Source: Gibbsiella quercinecans (GTDB lineage: Bacteria; Pseudomonadota; Gammaproteobacteria; Enterobacterales; Enterobacteriaceae). Taken from it: DNA of 64,000 nucleotides. The DNA is taken from NCBI RefSeq assembly GCF_002291425.1, contig NZ_CP014136.1, positions 248,001-312,000 of the forward strand. Reading direction: 5' to 3'. Shown in pieces: positions 53,866 to 63,949 of the stretch; the first letter of the stretch is position 1, and every line of letters starts with the position of its first letter. The position numbers and the translations under genes were made by a program. Under the pieces are notes generated by a model. It was not told the DNA's origin and searched no databases. It saw nothing but the letters and a program-made list of their open reading frames with translations.

Positions 53866-54585
53866 TTATAAGTAAATAAATGTAGTTACGTTGTCACCAT
53901 CAATAAAAAAGTGCCCGGTGAAGCGCCGCCCGGCAAGGCAGTGCGCGGTCAGCGTCTCCAACAGCTCAAGTTCAAAGCGCTGCCCGGCGCAATCGAGCGC
54001 CACCAGCCGGGCGGCGTGGAAATCAAAATAGCGGCGCACCTGCGGGTACAGCGCTTTGAACAGACTTTCCTTGGCGGAAAATACCAGCGTCAGCAACGCA
54101 TTGAAGGCCATGGGCTGCTCACAAAGCCAGGCATACTCCGCGCCCCCAACGATGCCTTCCCACAGCGCTTCGGCCCGTTCGGGCGCCAGCAGCGTTTCCA
54201 CATCCAGCCCCACGCCGCCTAACCCCGGCTCGTGATGCGCGGCGCACAACGCGGTATCGCTATTGTGGCTCAACGCCCCGGCGACGCCCGGCGGCCAGAT
54301 CGGCGCCCGATCGTCGCCGCGCGCCACAATGACCCCATCATGCCCCAGCGCCGCCAGCACCTGGCGCGCCAGGTGGCGCCCGGCCAGAAATTCGGCGCGG
54401 CGCTTTGGCACCGTCGGGGTGAGATGTTCGGGAAACGGGATCGCCGCAGCGCTAAACAAGGCATCCTGATAACGGTGAAGCTCAAAACGGCAGCGGCCGA
54501 TGCGCCCCGGGTAGCCGCCAATGGCAAGCCATTCAATAGGTGTCAGAAATTCAGAGAGCACGTAACGTCCAATATGGGTTGGCAA
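53866..54585 (-). CDS. EntD/Sfp-type 4'-phosphopantetheinyl transferase
   Basis: A protein of up to 239 residues of the EntD-type phosphopantetheinyl transferase family, which activates carrier proteins of peptide or polyketide synthases with coenzyme A. Visible motifs: K-R-R-A-E-F-L-A-G-R, L-S-H-N-S-D-T-A, G-L-D-V-E (Mg ligands) and F-S-A-K-E-S-L-F-K. The listed start is a TTG; a GTG at 54561 with GGA six bases upstream is equally likely. No synthetase genes lie in the window, so its client is encoded elsewhere. Confidence 0.8.
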   Translation of the reverse strand: MPTHIGRYVLSEFLTPIEWLAIGGYPGRIGRCRFELHRYQDALFSAAAIPFPEHLTPTVPKRRAEFLAGRHLARQVLAALGHDGVIVARGDDRAPIWPPGVAGALSHNSDTALCAAHHEPGLGGVGLDVETLLAPERAEALWEGIVGGAEYAWLCEQPMAFNALLTLVFSAKESLFKALYPQVRRYFDFHAARLVALDCAGQRFELELLETLTAHCLAGRRFTGHFFIDGDNVTTFIYL

Positions 54586-54668
54586 TCAGGAAAGTGTATA
54601 GGATTGGCCGGCCTTGCCGCCAGCGCGGAAATGTTCAGCCAACGCGGCCTTCCCTGGCCGCAGGCTGA

Positions 54669-55895
54669 TTACAGCCGTTCACGCATCAATTTTTCAAAAT
54701 CTTGCCACGGGCAAAAACCGTTTTGATCCGCCGGGCAGCCTTCAATCGCCAGCGTAACGCGCTGTGGCGGGTTGGCCAGCGTCAGCACATCCGTATTGCG
54801 CAACTGCTCGGTGGAGGGGTAAACGTATTCCACCTTCAGCCAGTCCTGCCCTTTTTCAGCGTCATGCCAGCGCTGGAATACCACTTTGCCGCCGATCGGG
54901 GTTTTCTCGTACTGCTGCGGCAATTGGTAAGGTTTGAACTTCAACGCCGACAGCAGCGAAGCGATGTTGGAATCATGGCCGACCAATACGGTCAGTTTGG
55001 CGCTGGCTGCGCCAGGCTCCACCAGCGCTTTATTGATGTAGCGCAGTAGCGGCTTAGCCACGTTTTGCGCCACCACCGCCGGCGTGAAGAGCACGTCCTG
55101 ATAGCCTTCCTTCAACTGGGTTAACTGCTGCCACTGCTGCGGCGTGGTGATCTTGCCCCAGGCCACATCCTGTAACGGAAGCCCTTGGTAATACTGCAGC
55201 ATAAAGGCATCCACCAGCGAGTTACCCACCCGCAACGGCCCGGCGACGCCCGGCTCTTTGCCCGGCACTGCGCTCATCACGTTATCGCCTTTCGCCAGAT
55301 CGCATTGTTTATCCGTTTTGCAGGCGGCGGAATCACGGTAGTGGATCAGTTCGGCCAACTGTTGGTAAGCCGGGGTGAGCTGCAACGCCGCCAGCCGGGC
55401 ATGCATGGCAGCCAGCGCCTGGCGATTAAATTCAGGGCTGCTATCGGTGATGATCGGGTTGAAGGCCGGATCCATCTCCCCCAACGGTTCGCGGTGATGA
55501 ACGGCCACGTCACAACCGGGGAAGGCGCCGTTAGTGAAAAACTGCGCGGTGGCAACCGTGCGTTGCAGGCTGTTGGCATAGACATAAACGCTGCCCTTAT
55601 CCGGGCACCCCTGCTGGGGCAGCAAGCCGGCCTGCTGCAGCCAGGCGTTGAAGTAGTGCCCCATATACACTTCCAACACCCCGCCTTTGGTGGTCAGAAA
55701 GCCGCCCGGCGTTTCCCATTGCGGCCAGGCGAGCGGCGTGGCCTGCGCCAGCACGCTGCCGTTATTGGCCAACGGTGCCCGCAGGTTGTGCCGGCTCACG
55801 ACCAGCACCTGCTGCAACTGGTAGCCATTGGGGACCGCCAGCACCGTGCCGCTGAACAGTAACGGCAAACACAACGATAAAACTTTCGCTCTCAT
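54669..55895 (-). CDS. agp: Periplasmic glucose-1-phosphatase
   Basis: A 408-residue histidine acid phosphatase with a signal peptide (cleavage near L-A-V-P-N) and catalytic R-H-N-L-R-A-P, plus the proton donor motif V-G-H-D-S-N. The sequence follows E. coli Agp ([34 protein letters not shown]), which releases glucose from glucose-1-phosphate. R-H-N rather than R-H-G separates Agp from phytase AppA. AAGGAGAT precedes the ATG. Confidence 0.93.
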   Translation of the reverse strand: MRAKVLSLCLPLLFSGTVLAVPNGYQLQQVLVVSRHNLRAPLANNGSVLAQATPLAWPQWETPGGFLTTKGGVLEVYMGHYFNAWLQQAGLLPQQGCPDKGSVYVYANSLQRTVATAQFFTNGAFPGCDVAVHHREPLGEMDPAFNPIITDSSPEFNRQALAAMHARLAALQLTPAYQQLAELIHYRDSAACKTDKQCDLAKGDNVMSAVPGKEPGVAGPLRVGNSLVDAFMLQYYQGLPLQDVAWGKITTPQQWQQLTQLKEGYQDVLFTPAVVAQNVAKPLLRYINKALVEPGAASAKLTVLVGHDSNIASLLSALKFKPYQLPQQYEKTPIGGKVVFQRWHDAEKGQDWLKVEYVYPSTEQLRNTDVLTLANPPQRVTLAIEGCPADQNGFCPWQDFEKLMRERL

Positions 55896-56045
55896 ACCCT
55901 TATCTCCTTGAATCGGGTGACATCACAGGTTAACGCATATCGCTTTGGGGAATAGCCTACTATGGCAAGAAATCACGAAGGAAAAGTGACAGGGTTCACT
56001 TTATCGGAATGAGAAACGGCCCGGAACCGGGCCGCTGAATCAGGA

Positions 56046-57509
56046 TTAATACCACAGGCTGATAATCGGCCAGCCCACCAGCAGCAACGCCGCGATATAG
56101 ACCACGCCGAGAATACCGCCCAGGCGCCAATAGTCTTTCGACTTCACGTAGCCGCAGCCATAGATGATCACCCCCGGGCCGGTGGCATACGGCGTGAGCA
56201 CGCCCATGATGCCGATCGACAGCACCAACAGAATGGCAAGCTGTTCCATCGGCACGCCGGGCAACCCTTTCCCCACGGCCAGGATCACCGGCAGCAAGGT
56301 GGCGGTGTGTGCCGACAGGCTGGCGAACAGGTAGTGCGCGAAGTAAAACACCAGCACCAACGCCGCCACGGTCATTTTGGGTGAAAAGCCATCCAGGTGC
56401 GTGCTCATGGTGCCGGCGAACCAGTCGATAAAGCCAGAACGCGTCAGGCCGTTGGCCATCACCACCAGCGTTGCCAGGTTCACCAGGGTATTCCAGGCGC
56501 TGGAGTATTTGGTGATGTCCTTCCAGGAAACCACGTGCAGCGCCAACATTAACGACACCGCCAACAGGCAGACGGTGGTGGCATCCAGCACCGAGCCGCC
56601 AAACACCCACAGGCACAGGCTAAGCAGCACCAGGCCGATCAAGGTGCGTTCTTTGGTGCTTAAGGCGCCCATTTCACTCAACGCCACCTTGGCCCAGGCG
56701 GCCACTTCGCTGCTGTGTGTGACGCCTGGTTTGTACAGGTAATAAGAGAGCAGCGGCGCGACAATCAACAGCAACAGGCCCACCGGCAGAAAGGCCAGGA
56801 ACCATTGCATCCAACTGATATGAATGCCGGCTATCTTGCTGACAAACTCGATGCCCAACACGTTGGGCGCAGCACCGGTAACAAACATTGAGGAACTGAT
56901 GCTGGTGCCCACGATCATCATCCACATCAGGTAGCTGCCGATACGGCGGGCGGAAGGATCGTTCGGGAAGGAATCGAACAGCGGCGGCAGGTTTTTCACC
57001 ACCGGGAACACGGTGCCGCCGGTGCGTGCGGTGTTAGACGGGGTAAACGGCGCCAGCAGGATATCGATAATCACCACGGCATAGCCGAGCGTCAGGGTGC
57101 GCTTGCCCATAAACTTCACCAGAAACAGCGCAATCCGCCGCCCCAGCCCGGTGGCCTCGTAGCCCAGCGCGAAGATGAACGCCCCGAACACCAACCAAAC
57201 GGTGGTGCTGGAAAAACCGGCCAGCCCCCATTTGAGCGCTTCTTTGCCGGCGTTAAAACTGGGGTTGGCCAATTCATTGGCGCCGAACAAGACCCAATCA
57301 GCGCTGAGCACGCTGACGGTGACGGCGATAAAGCTGATCGCCGTCGCCGGGATCGGCTCCAGGATCATGCCGACAATCATGGCGACGAAAATAGCGAAAT
57401 AATGCCAGGCTTGCGGCGGCATCCCGTCGGGCACAGGGATCAATAACAGGATGGCGAGCACCGCAAGCGGCGCAATCGCTTTCCAGATCTTTTCTTGAAC
57501 TTCAGACAT
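56046..57509 (-). CDS. citT: Citrate:succinate antiporter CitT
   Basis: A 487-residue DASS-family inner-membrane antiporter that brings in citrate in exchange for succinate during anaerobic citrate fermentation. It is very close to E. coli CitT (I-P-V-P-D-G-M-P-P-Q-A-W-H-Y-F; A-P-F-T-P-S-N-T-A-R-T-G-G-T; G-A-A-P-N-V-L-G). It is the last gene of the cit unit, 25 bp after citG. Confidence 0.95.
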   Translation of the reverse strand: MSEVQEKIWKAIAPLAVLAILLLIPVPDGMPPQAWHYFAIFVAMIVGMILEPIPATAISFIAVTVSVLSADWVLFGANELANPSFNAGKEALKWGLAGFSSTTVWLVFGAFIFALGYEATGLGRRIALFLVKFMGKRTLTLGYAVVIIDILLAPFTPSNTARTGGTVFPVVKNLPPLFDSFPNDPSARRIGSYLMWMMIVGTSISSSMFVTGAAPNVLGIEFVSKIAGIHISWMQWFLAFLPVGLLLLIVAPLLSYYLYKPGVTHSSEVAAWAKVALSEMGALSTKERTLIGLVLLSLCLWVFGGSVLDATTVCLLAVSLMLALHVVSWKDITKYSSAWNTLVNLATLVVMANGLTRSGFIDWFAGTMSTHLDGFSPKMTVAALVLVFYFAHYLFASLSAHTATLLPVILAVGKGLPGVPMEQLAILLVLSIGIMGVLTPYATGPGVIIYGCGYVKSKDYWRLGGILGVVYIAALLLVGWPIISLWY

Positions 57510-57534
57510 GGGTACTCTCCTAAAAACTACGTTA

Positions 57535-58431
57535 TTATTCTTTTGCTTCCAATCGCGGGAGTTGCGCCAGCAGCCAGGTCATTATCAGTAGATCGGCGCT
57601 GCCGCCGGGGCTGAGGTTGCGCGCGATGCAGGCCGCATCAAACTGCCGAAGCCGTTCTATCCCGTGCTCCGCGCCGGCGCCCCCCTGCGCCAGCAAATCA
57701 GCGGCGTGATCTTGCAGCCAAAGCAGCGCCTCTACCCCACCGCGGGCGGCGACGTTGGTATCGCCGTTATGCGCCATCAGCCACAGCAGGCTGTCCAACA
57801 GCGCGATCTGCTCGCCGCAGCCGCTGCGGAGCCGTTGATGAAAAAGCGGCAACGCGCCGTTAATCACCAGCGGAAACCCCGCTTCCGCTTCACCGCGCGC
57901 GCCGCTCATACCGTGGGCGCTAAACAGCCGTTGCCCAGCGGTTTTCCCACGGTTGTTGCACTGGAGTTCACGCGCCACCAGCCCACGGCACATCGCCGCC
58001 ACTTCGCCGCCCAGGGTTTGGGCGCTGATGGGCCGCTGTTGCTGCTGCAAACGGCCAAAGGCGCTGCACAGCAGCCCCAGTGAAAACACGCTGCCTTTAT
58101 GGGTATTGATGCCGCCGGTAGCGCGAAACATGTGGCTTTCGCAGGCCATGCCCAGCGGGCGAATGCGGGCCAGCAGCGCCGTGGCCGGCAGTGCGGCATC
58201 TTCGCGCCCTTGGTTGATGAAACGCGGCAACCAGATGCCGATCGCCCTGGCGCTGCGGTAGAAATGGCCAATATCCATATCACGGTGTGCGCCGTTGTTG
58301 GCACGGTCCACCAGCCCGGGTTTGGGCGTGAGGTTGACCTCAACCAGCAGCGCCCGAAAGGCGGCGCGGGCAAACGGGTTGGCGGGTGGCGGCTGGTAAC
58401 GCGGCCGGCTAGCGGGTTGCAAGCGCATCAT
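57535..58431 (-). CDS. citG: Triphosphoribosyl-dephospho-CoA synthase CitG
   Basis: A 298-residue enzyme that makes the precursor of the citrate lyase prosthetic group from dephospho-CoA and ATP. It contains the family's E-V-N-L-T-P-K-P-G-L-V-D and G-x-N-T-H-K-G-S (here G-I-N-T-H-K-G-S) motifs. GGAGAGG seven bases upstream fixes the ATG, which lies 20 bases inside the end of citX, so translation is coupled. Confidence 0.92.
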   Translation of the reverse strand: MMRLQPASRPRYQPPPANPFARAAFRALLVEVNLTPKPGLVDRANNGAHRDMDIGHFYRSARAIGIWLPRFINQGREDAALPATALLARIRPLGMACESHMFRATGGINTHKGSVFSLGLLCSAFGRLQQQQRPISAQTLGGEVAAMCRGLVARELQCNNRGKTAGQRLFSAHGMSGARGEAEAGFPLVINGALPLFHQRLRSGCGEQIALLDSLLWLMAHNGDTNVAARGGVEALLWLQDHAADLLAQGGAGAEHGIERLRQFDAACIARNLSPGGSADLLIMTWLLAQLPRLEAKE

Positions 58432-58957
58432 TGAGTAACCTCTCCATTTCAGCCAGCAGTTCATCCGTACTGTGCGAGCGCTGGCGGGCGCACAGCTTGG
58501 CCGGTTGAGCGCACAGCAGGCAGCGCCGCGCCGGCAGGCCGATATCGGCCCGCGACAAGATCGTCCCCTCTGGGGTCAACACGTCGATATCCCACAGGCG
58601 GCCGATCGGCTGCCGCACTTCCAACTGCATGGCGCAATCCTTGACCCGCAACGCATCGGCGTTGATTGCCAGGTAGCCCTCACTACCGGTGGGCAGCGCC
58701 AGGGTTTCCGCCTGCGGACATGGCCAGCCTTGCTGCCGGCACAACTGCAACAACGCCTGCCAGCCCAGATTGAATATGCGCCGCGACAATGGGGTATCTT
58801 TCATCGCCCCGGGCATGACCAGCGTCAGCACCAACAATGTGGTGTGATGGCGAGCCAACCATGCCTGCTGCCGAGCCTGCCGGCATTCACGGCTGGTAAG
58901 CAGTTCCGGCAGCAAAACGGTGCGGTTGGCCGCCAATTCTGGCGCGACGGCATGCAT
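58409..58957 (-). CDS. citX: Apo-citrate lyase phosphoribosyl-dephospho-CoA transferase CitX
   Basis: A 182-residue enzyme that attaches the phosphoribosyl-dephospho-CoA group to CitD. Visible: L-L-x-S-R-E-x-R-x-x-R-Q near the start, P-G-x-x-K near 55, and G-L-P-A-R-R-C-L-L-C with C-A-R-x-R-x-H-S at the end. Starts 2 bp after the citF stop. Confidence 0.92.
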   Translation of the reverse strand: MHAVAPELAANRTVLLPELLTSRECRQARQQAWLARHHTTLLVLTLVMPGAMKDTPLSRRIFNLGWQALLQLCRQQGWPCPQAETLALPTGSEGYLAINADALRVKDCAMQLEVRQPIGRLWDIDVLTPEGTILSRADIGLPARRCLLCAQPAKLCARQRSHSTDELLAEMERLLNDALATR

Positions 58958-58959
58958 GG

Positions 58960-60465
58960 CTATTCCGCCACCTGGTGCACCACGTCGATCACCGAGCCAT
59001 CGCGGTAGCGCACCACGGCGACTACGTTGTCGGTAAAGGCAATCGGCTCCGGCTCGCCGGTGAGCAACAGCGCCCGTTGGTACAGCCATTCGATACTGAC
59101 CACGTTCAGCCCGCCATCGCGCAGGCGCTGCGCCAGCTCCGGCCGCGCCGGGTTAACGGCAATACCGTGATCGGTAACCAAAATGTCGATACTGGCGCCC
59201 GGCGTCACGCAGGTGGTGACCTCTTCGACCAGCGTTGGGATACGCCCGCGCACCAGTGGTGCAACGATAATCGCCAATCGCGCGGCGGCGGCGGTGTCGC
59301 AGTGGCCGCCCGAGGCACCGCGGATCACACCATCGGAGCCGGTCAGCACGTTCACGTTGAAGCCGGTGTCGATTTCAAGCGCACTGAGCACCACCACATC
59401 CAGACGATCGACCGCGGCGCCTTTCGAACTGACGTTGGCGTACTGATTCGCGCTGATTTCAATATGGTTTGGGTTGCGCGCCAGCGAGGTAGCGGCGGCG
59501 CGATCGAAACTCTGCACATCCAGCAGCTTGCCGATCAGCCCTTTTTCATGCAGCGCCACCATGGTGGACGTAATGCCGCCCAACGCGAAGGCCGCGTGCA
59601 CGCCGCGCGCGCGCATTTTGTCTTCCAGGAAGCGCGTCACCGCCAGCGAGGCGCCGCCGGTGCCGGTTTGCAGCGAGAAACCGGCGGTAAAGTAACCGGA
59701 AGCAGCAATCACTTCCGCCGCGCGGCGGGCGATCAACAGCTCGCGCGGGTTAGAGGTCATGCGCGTGGCGTCGGCCCCAATCTTGTCGGCATCGCCCACG
59801 TGTTCCAGTTGCACGATCAGATCCACCTGGTCCTGCATCAGGCTGGCGGGATGATGCGGGTAAGGCACGATGGCTTCGGTCAGCAGCACCACTTTATCGG
59901 CGCTTTCGGCATCGACGCGTGCGTAACCCAGCGAGCCGCAGCAGGCCTCGCCGCTGTAACCATTGGCGTTGCCGAATTCGTCACAGCTCGGCACCCCAAG
60001 AAAGGCAACGTCTATTTTCAACTCACCGGACGTGATCAGGTTGACCCGGCCGCCGTGGGAGTGGATCTGCACCGGTTGTTTCAACAAGCCGCGCGAAATC
60101 TCTTCCGCCAGCGGGCCTCGCAGGCCGGAGGTATAAATACGGCTCACCACCCCGTGGCGGATGTGTTCCACCAACGGCGCATGGCAATCGCTGAGCGAGC
60201 TGGATGCCAGCGTCAGGTTGCGGAACCCCATCTCGGCAATCGCTGCCATCACCTGGTTCAACGTCAGATCGCCGCCGCGGAAAGCATGGTGGAAGGAAAT
60301 GGTCATACCGTCTTGCAGGCCGCTGCGGCGGATGGCTTCCTGCAGCGAATCGCAGCGTTTGATGCCGCGCGGTTTCGCCGCCTGTAGATTGGCCTTTGAG
60401 GCTTCCTGATACAGCCGGACATCGGCGTTGTTGTTCCAGTTTGCCAGGCGTTGTTGCTGTTTCAT
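58960..60465 (-). CDS. citF: Citrate lyase alpha subunit (citrate-ACP transferase) CitF
   Basis: A 501-residue class I CoA-transferase-type subunit that exchanges acetyl for citryl on the acyl carrier CitD. The sequence carries the CitF pattern ([16 protein letters not shown] near residue 50; G-G-A-S-L-A-V-T-R). Its start overlaps the citE stop by 4 bases. A long open frame on the opposite strand here is a codon-bias shadow. Confidence 0.95.
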   Translation of the reverse strand: MKQQQRLANWNNNADVRLYQEASKANLQAAKPRGIKRCDSLQEAIRRSGLQDGMTISFHHAFRGGDLTLNQVMAAIAEMGFRNLTLASSSLSDCHAPLVEHIRHGVVSRIYTSGLRGPLAEEISRGLLKQPVQIHSHGGRVNLITSGELKIDVAFLGVPSCDEFGNANGYSGEACCGSLGYARVDAESADKVVLLTEAIVPYPHHPASLMQDQVDLIVQLEHVGDADKIGADATRMTSNPRELLIARRAAEVIAASGYFTAGFSLQTGTGGASLAVTRFLEDKMRARGVHAAFALGGITSTMVALHEKGLIGKLLDVQSFDRAAATSLARNPNHIEISANQYANVSSKGAAVDRLDVVVLSALEIDTGFNVNVLTGSDGVIRGASGGHCDTAAAARLAIIVAPLVRGRIPTLVEEVTTCVTPGASIDILVTDHGIAVNPARPELAQRLRDGGLNVVSIEWLYQRALLLTGEPEPIAFTDNVVAVVRYRDGSVIDVVHQVAE

Positions 60466-61382
60466 TGGGCCTCCTCCGTGTGGTTGGTTTCTTCACGCAC
60501 CCCGGAAAGGGCCGCGCGTTCCAGCACCAGCCGCGCACGTTCAATAACCGGGCTATCCACCATTTTGCCGTTCAGCGATACCACGCCGCGCCCTTCTTTC
60601 TCGGCCGCTTCGGCGGCGTCCACCACCCGCTGCGCATGCGCCACTTCTTTCGCGGTTGGTGCATACAGGTTGTGCAATAGCTCAATCTGGCGCGGGTTGA
60701 TCAGCGATTTGCCATCAAAGCCCAACTGTTTGATCAACTGGGCTTCCTGCAGAAAGCCGGCTTCGTTATTCGCATCGGAATAGACGGTATCGAAAGCCTG
60801 AATACCGGCGGCGCGCGCCGCCTGTAGCAGCGAGCAGCGGGCAAACAGCAGTTCCACGCCGCCGGGCGAGCGCTCGGTGCGCAGATTACGCACGTAGTCT
60901 TCCGCCCCCAGCGCAATACCGATCAGGCGCGGCGAGGCATGGGCGATCGCAATCGCGTTGGTGATGCCGGCGGCGGACTCTATCGCCGCCAACAGGCCGG
61001 TGCTGCCCAGCGGACGGCCGCACGCTTTTTCGATGGCGGCGATTTCCCGCTCCATGTCGATCACATCCTGGGCGCTGTCGGTTTTCGGCAGGCGCACGAT
61101 ATCCGCCCCGCCGCGCACCACGGCCTGCAGATCGTCCAGGCCATAGGCCGAATCCAGCGCATTCACGCGCACGATGGTTTCCACTTCCTGGTACAGCGGG
61201 TGCTGCAAGGCGTGATAAACCAGCCGGCGGGCGGCGTCTTTTTCACGCAGGATCACCGAGTCTTCCAGATCGAACATCAGCGAGTCGGCCTGGTAGATAA
61301 AGGAATTGCTGACCATTGCGGCATTGGCGCCGGGCACGAACAGCATGCTGCGGCGCATGCGCTGTTTATTCAGCGTTTTCAT
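60462..61382 (-). CDS. citE: Citrate lyase beta subunit CitE
   Basis: A 306-residue HpcH/HpaI-fold lyase subunit that splits citryl-ACP into acetyl-ACP and oxaloacetate. It matches E. coli Cit[29 protein letters not shown] and G-A-E-D-Y. Start overlaps citD by 17 bases. Confidence 0.95.
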   Translation of the reverse strand: MKTLNKQRMRRSMLFVPGANAAMVSNSFIYQADSLMFDLEDSVILREKDAARRLVYHALQHPLYQEVETIVRVNALDSAYGLDDLQAVVRGGADIVRLPKTDSAQDVIDMEREIAAIEKACGRPLGSTGLLAAIESAAGITNAIAIAHASPRLIGIALGAEDYVRNLRTERSPGGVELLFARCSLLQAARAAGIQAFDTVYSDANNEAGFLQEAQLIKQLGFDGKSLINPRQIELLHNLYAPTAKEVAHAQRVVDAAEAAEKEGRGVVSLNGKMVDSPVIERARLVLERAALSGVREETNHTEEAQ

Positions 61383-61674
61383 TTTTCGCCTCCCATGGCA
61401 GTTGGCCGGCTTCGCTGGCTCGCATCAACGCGGTTTCCAGCCGGGCGCGCAGTACGCAGTCCAGCGCACCTTTGTCATCGACGATCACCTGTACCGGCTC
61501 CACGCCGTACTGTTGCAACACCTGTAACAGCGTGCGGCGGATCGCGGCGCCAAACTGTTTCTCCACGCTGCTGGCAATCAGCAGATCGTGTTCCTGGCCT
61601 TCTGCCGGCGCGATACGCACCATGACATCACTGGATTCCAGCGTGCCGGCCACTGCTTCTCTGATTATTTTCAT
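61366..61674 (-). CDS. citD: Citrate lyase gamma subunit (acyl carrier protein) CitD
   Basis: A 102-residue acyl carrier that holds the phosphoribosyl-dephospho-CoA arm on a serine in A-G-T-L-E-S-S-D-V near residue 14. The C-terminus is a few residues longer than usual (about 98). Two ATGs are adjacent; the listed one overlaps the citC stop (ATGATGA arrangement). Confidence 0.93.
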   Translation of the reverse strand: MKIIREAVAGTLESSDVMVRIAPAEGQEHDLLIASSVEKQFGAAIRRTLLQVLQQYGVEPVQVIVDDKGALDCVLRARLETALMRASEAGQLPWEAKNENAE

Positions 61675-62744
61675 CATTCACCTGATTGTGCAGATTCAAA
61701 TTTTTGCGGTGCGGGTTTGGCTTGGCGCAGTGCCAGCAAACGCCGCAGATAATGTTCAGTCGCCGCCGGCACCAGCGGCGCGATGGCATCGATATCGCCG
61801 CTGACCAACAGCTTGCGTACCCAGGAGGCGGAGATCGCCACGCCCGCATGTTGCAAACGTTCTATTTCCACCAAGGTGATCGGTGGGCTGGGCAGCGTTG
61901 GCGTTTCCAGCCAGTAGCGCATATCGCGGTTGTATTTGGCGGTCACTTCGCAAAACGGTTCGGTGCCCACAAAACGGTGGGTGATACCCAGCGCCGGCGC
62001 CAGATACTGCCGGAAGATTTTCAGATCGATCTCGGTGTAGCAGTCATCGGCAATGCCCTGATCCTTAATGAAATAGCAGGGAAACGTGGCGCGCGAGATA
62101 ATGTATTGCGAGCCTTCATGCACCGTGAGGTTGGCGATACCGCGCGTCCCTTCCAGCACCAGATCGCGCCGGTCTGCATACGGGAAGCGGGAATTGTCTT
62201 CACGCACCAGGAACAGATGCAACCAATCGCAACTGGCCGCGGCCTGCTGCACCAAATACTGATGGCCGCGGGTGAAAGGGTTGGCGTTCATCACGATGCT
62301 GCCGATTTTTCCCCCCGGGCGGCGCAGCGTGGCCAACTTGGCGGCGTAGCGCCGCAGGCGGCATGGGCTGTTTTCCATCAGCACCACAATCCCCGGCACG
62401 CTGACGATGGGATAAAACCCGCACTGCCGGAATAAATGTTCGTTTTGCGTTTTGGTGTAGATAAACAATTTGGTGTGATGGCGCTCATAGGCCAGATTCA
62501 CCAGCTCCGTCGCCAGCGTCAGCGCCAACCCTTCGCCCCGTAACGCCGGGCTGATGGCGACACATTTGATAATGTTGTCGGCAATGCCGCCACAGGCGAC
62601 CAATTTATCGTTCTGCGTCACGGTAATAAATATTTCGACCGTGGTATCTATATTCAGGTCATTATTACGCAGGAACGCTTTTATCTCTGAAATAGCCTTA
62701 TGGTCCGAACGTTTTACCCGATTAAATACGGTATCGCCCAACAT
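61674..62744 (-). CDS. citC: [Citrate (pro-3S)-lyase] ligase CitC
   Basis: A 356-residue enzyme that acetylates the thiol of the citrate lyase arm using acetate and ATP. Residues about 15-130 form a GNAT-like domain; the C-terminal nucleotidyltransferase domain has N-P-F-T-R-G-H (H-x-G-H-type ATP motif) near residue 155 and I-S-A-S-W-V-R (ISxxxxR class motif) near 310. First gene of citCDEFXG-citT. The first 40 codons are more AT-rich than the rest. Confidence 0.93.
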   Translation of the reverse strand: MLGDTVFNRVKRSDHKAISEIKAFLRNNDLNIDTTVEIFITVTQNDKLVACGGIADNIIKCVAISPALRGEGLALTLATELVNLAYERHHTKLFIYTKTQNEHLFRQCGFYPIVSVPGIVVLMENSPCRLRRYAAKLATLRRPGGKIGSIVMNANPFTRGHQYLVQQAAASCDWLHLFLVREDNSRFPYADRRDLVLEGTRGIANLTVHEGSQYIISRATFPCYFIKDQGIADDCYTEIDLKIFRQYLAPALGITHRFVGTEPFCEVTAKYNRDMRYWLETPTLPSPPITLVEIERLQHAGVAISASWVRKLLVSGDIDAIAPLVPAATEHYLRRLLALRQAKPAPQKFESAQSGE

Positions 62745-63061
62745 GGTTCACTCTCTGAGTAACTAAAAGATAACATTTAAAATACACCAACCCAGAGCAA
62801 ACAACATAAAAACACAACATAACAGTTTGAAAAGGATAGATTAAAATACGCACATCGCCAGGCGGTGTATTGAGTTGCACCAGAATAGACAAAAAACGAA
62901 GACGATTATTGACCTATTTCACAAACCCACCGACGTCAATAAGTTATTTAATGGTTTTTATTTACTTAATTATTTTTATCGAGTTTATTATCGTGATATC
63001 ATTCAATTCATTAACAATTGGATGTACATTTGGTTAGCATGAGCACATTGCAGGAGGGATG
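62745..63061. other. Divergent citC - citB regulatory region
   Basis: About 315 bp, strongly AT-rich, without a gene. In Klebsiella and E. coli the response regulator CitB/DpiA binds A/T-rich sites in this position, and CRP contributes. I see no perfect CRP palindrome. Stretches such as TTATTTAATGG and TTACTTAATTATT at 62941-62970 are candidate CitB sites but not diagnostic. Confidence 0.5.
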
Positions 63062-63748
63062 ATGGAATGGCTTAATATTTTGATCGTGGAAGATGAAACG
63101 CCGTTGGCGGAGATGCACGCGGAATTCATCAAGCAAAACGGCGGCTGCCGGCAAGTGTGGCTGGCGGGCAACTTGGCGCAGGCACGCGCCATGACCGCAC
63201 GCTTCAAGCCGGATCTGATCCTGCTGGATAACTTCCTCCCCGATGGCCAGGGCATTGAACTGTTGCGCGAATTAGCGCTCAGCGGCTATGGCGGCGGCAT
63301 CGTTTTTATTACCGCGGCCAGCGATATGGATACCGTGGCCGAAGCGCTGCGCTACGGCGTGTTTGATTACCTGATCAAGCCCCTGGCTTACGATCGCCTA
63401 ACGCAGACGCTACAGCGTTTCAGCCAGCGCCACCTGGCGCTGAAAGACAAAGAACGTTTTAACCAGCGCCAGATTGATGAAATGTTCAACACCTATGCCC
63501 GCCATGAGCAACAACTGGCGCTGCCGGTCGGCATTGATGAACTGACGCTGATCAAAGTGCGTGAACTGTTCGCCGATCCGACCACCCGCCACACCGCAGA
63601 AAGCGTGGCGCGGGAAACCGGCATCAGCCGCACCACCGCCCGGCGCTATCTGGAGTTTTGCGCCAGCAACCACCTGCTCAGTGCCGAGATCATCTACGGC
63701 AAAGTCGGCCGCCCGCAGCGTATTTATCACGCCCCCGCCAAGGAGTAA
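63062..63748 (+). CDS. dpiA: CitB/DpiA-type response regulator of citrate fermentation
   Basis: A 228-residue regulator. Receiver domain at 1-120 with V-E-D-E, the phosphorylated Asp in L-I-L-L-D-N-F-L-P-D-G, T-A-A-S-D and I-K-P-L. The C-terminal domain holds a helix-turn-helix (T-A-E-S-V-A-R-E-T-G-I-S-R-T-T-A-R-R-Y-L-E) as in CitB/DpiA/DcuR. Divergent from citC, as in citrate-fermenting relatives, but the sensor kinase gene (citA/dpiB) that normally precedes it is absent. The second of two adjacent ATGs was chosen because AGGAGG is too close to the first. Confidence 0.88.
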   Translation: MEWLNILIVEDETPLAEMHAEFIKQNGGCRQVWLAGNLAQARAMTARFKPDLILLDNFLPDGQGIELLRELALSGYGGGIVFITAASDMDTVAEALRYGVFDYLIKPLAYDRLTQTLQRFSQRHLALKDKERFNQRQIDEMFNTYARHEQQLALPVGIDELTLIKVRELFADPTTRHTAESVARETGISRTTARRYLEFCASNHLLSAEIIYGKVGRPQRIYHAPAKE

Positions 63749-63949
63749 CGCCCTTGCTGCGCCACCCGCCCTGGTTGCGGGAAGCCGGCGTGGAATAGCA
63801 GCCAGCGCTCTATTTGGGCTGGCGATCCCAACTGGGAATATCAGTCTGTGATCGCGTTCATTTTCCTGTGCAACCCACCTTTACAAACATCAGGGCTGAA
63901 GCGATGCTGGCGCAAATTATGCGCCAATGGCACCGTTAATGAGGCTCCC
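63749..63949. other. Intergenic region after the citB gene
   Basis: About 200 bp with no recognised gene. A weak GCCAGC/GCTGGC hairpin at about 63800-63824 could end citB transcription. Confidence 0.3.

Noticed and set aside
58975-60387. Open frame of 470 codons on the + strand opposite citF
   Set aside because: It mirrors citF in the complementary frame, is rich in His, Arg and Gln without domain motifs, and has no ribosome binding site. Such shadows are common in GC-rich genes; similar ones opposite opgG (6290-7408), opgH (4966-5835) and ssuD (49662-50687) were rejected for the same reason.
62745-63061. Possible remnant of a citA sensor kinase gene
   Set aside because: Six-frame reading shows only short AT-rich frames without PAS or kinase motifs.
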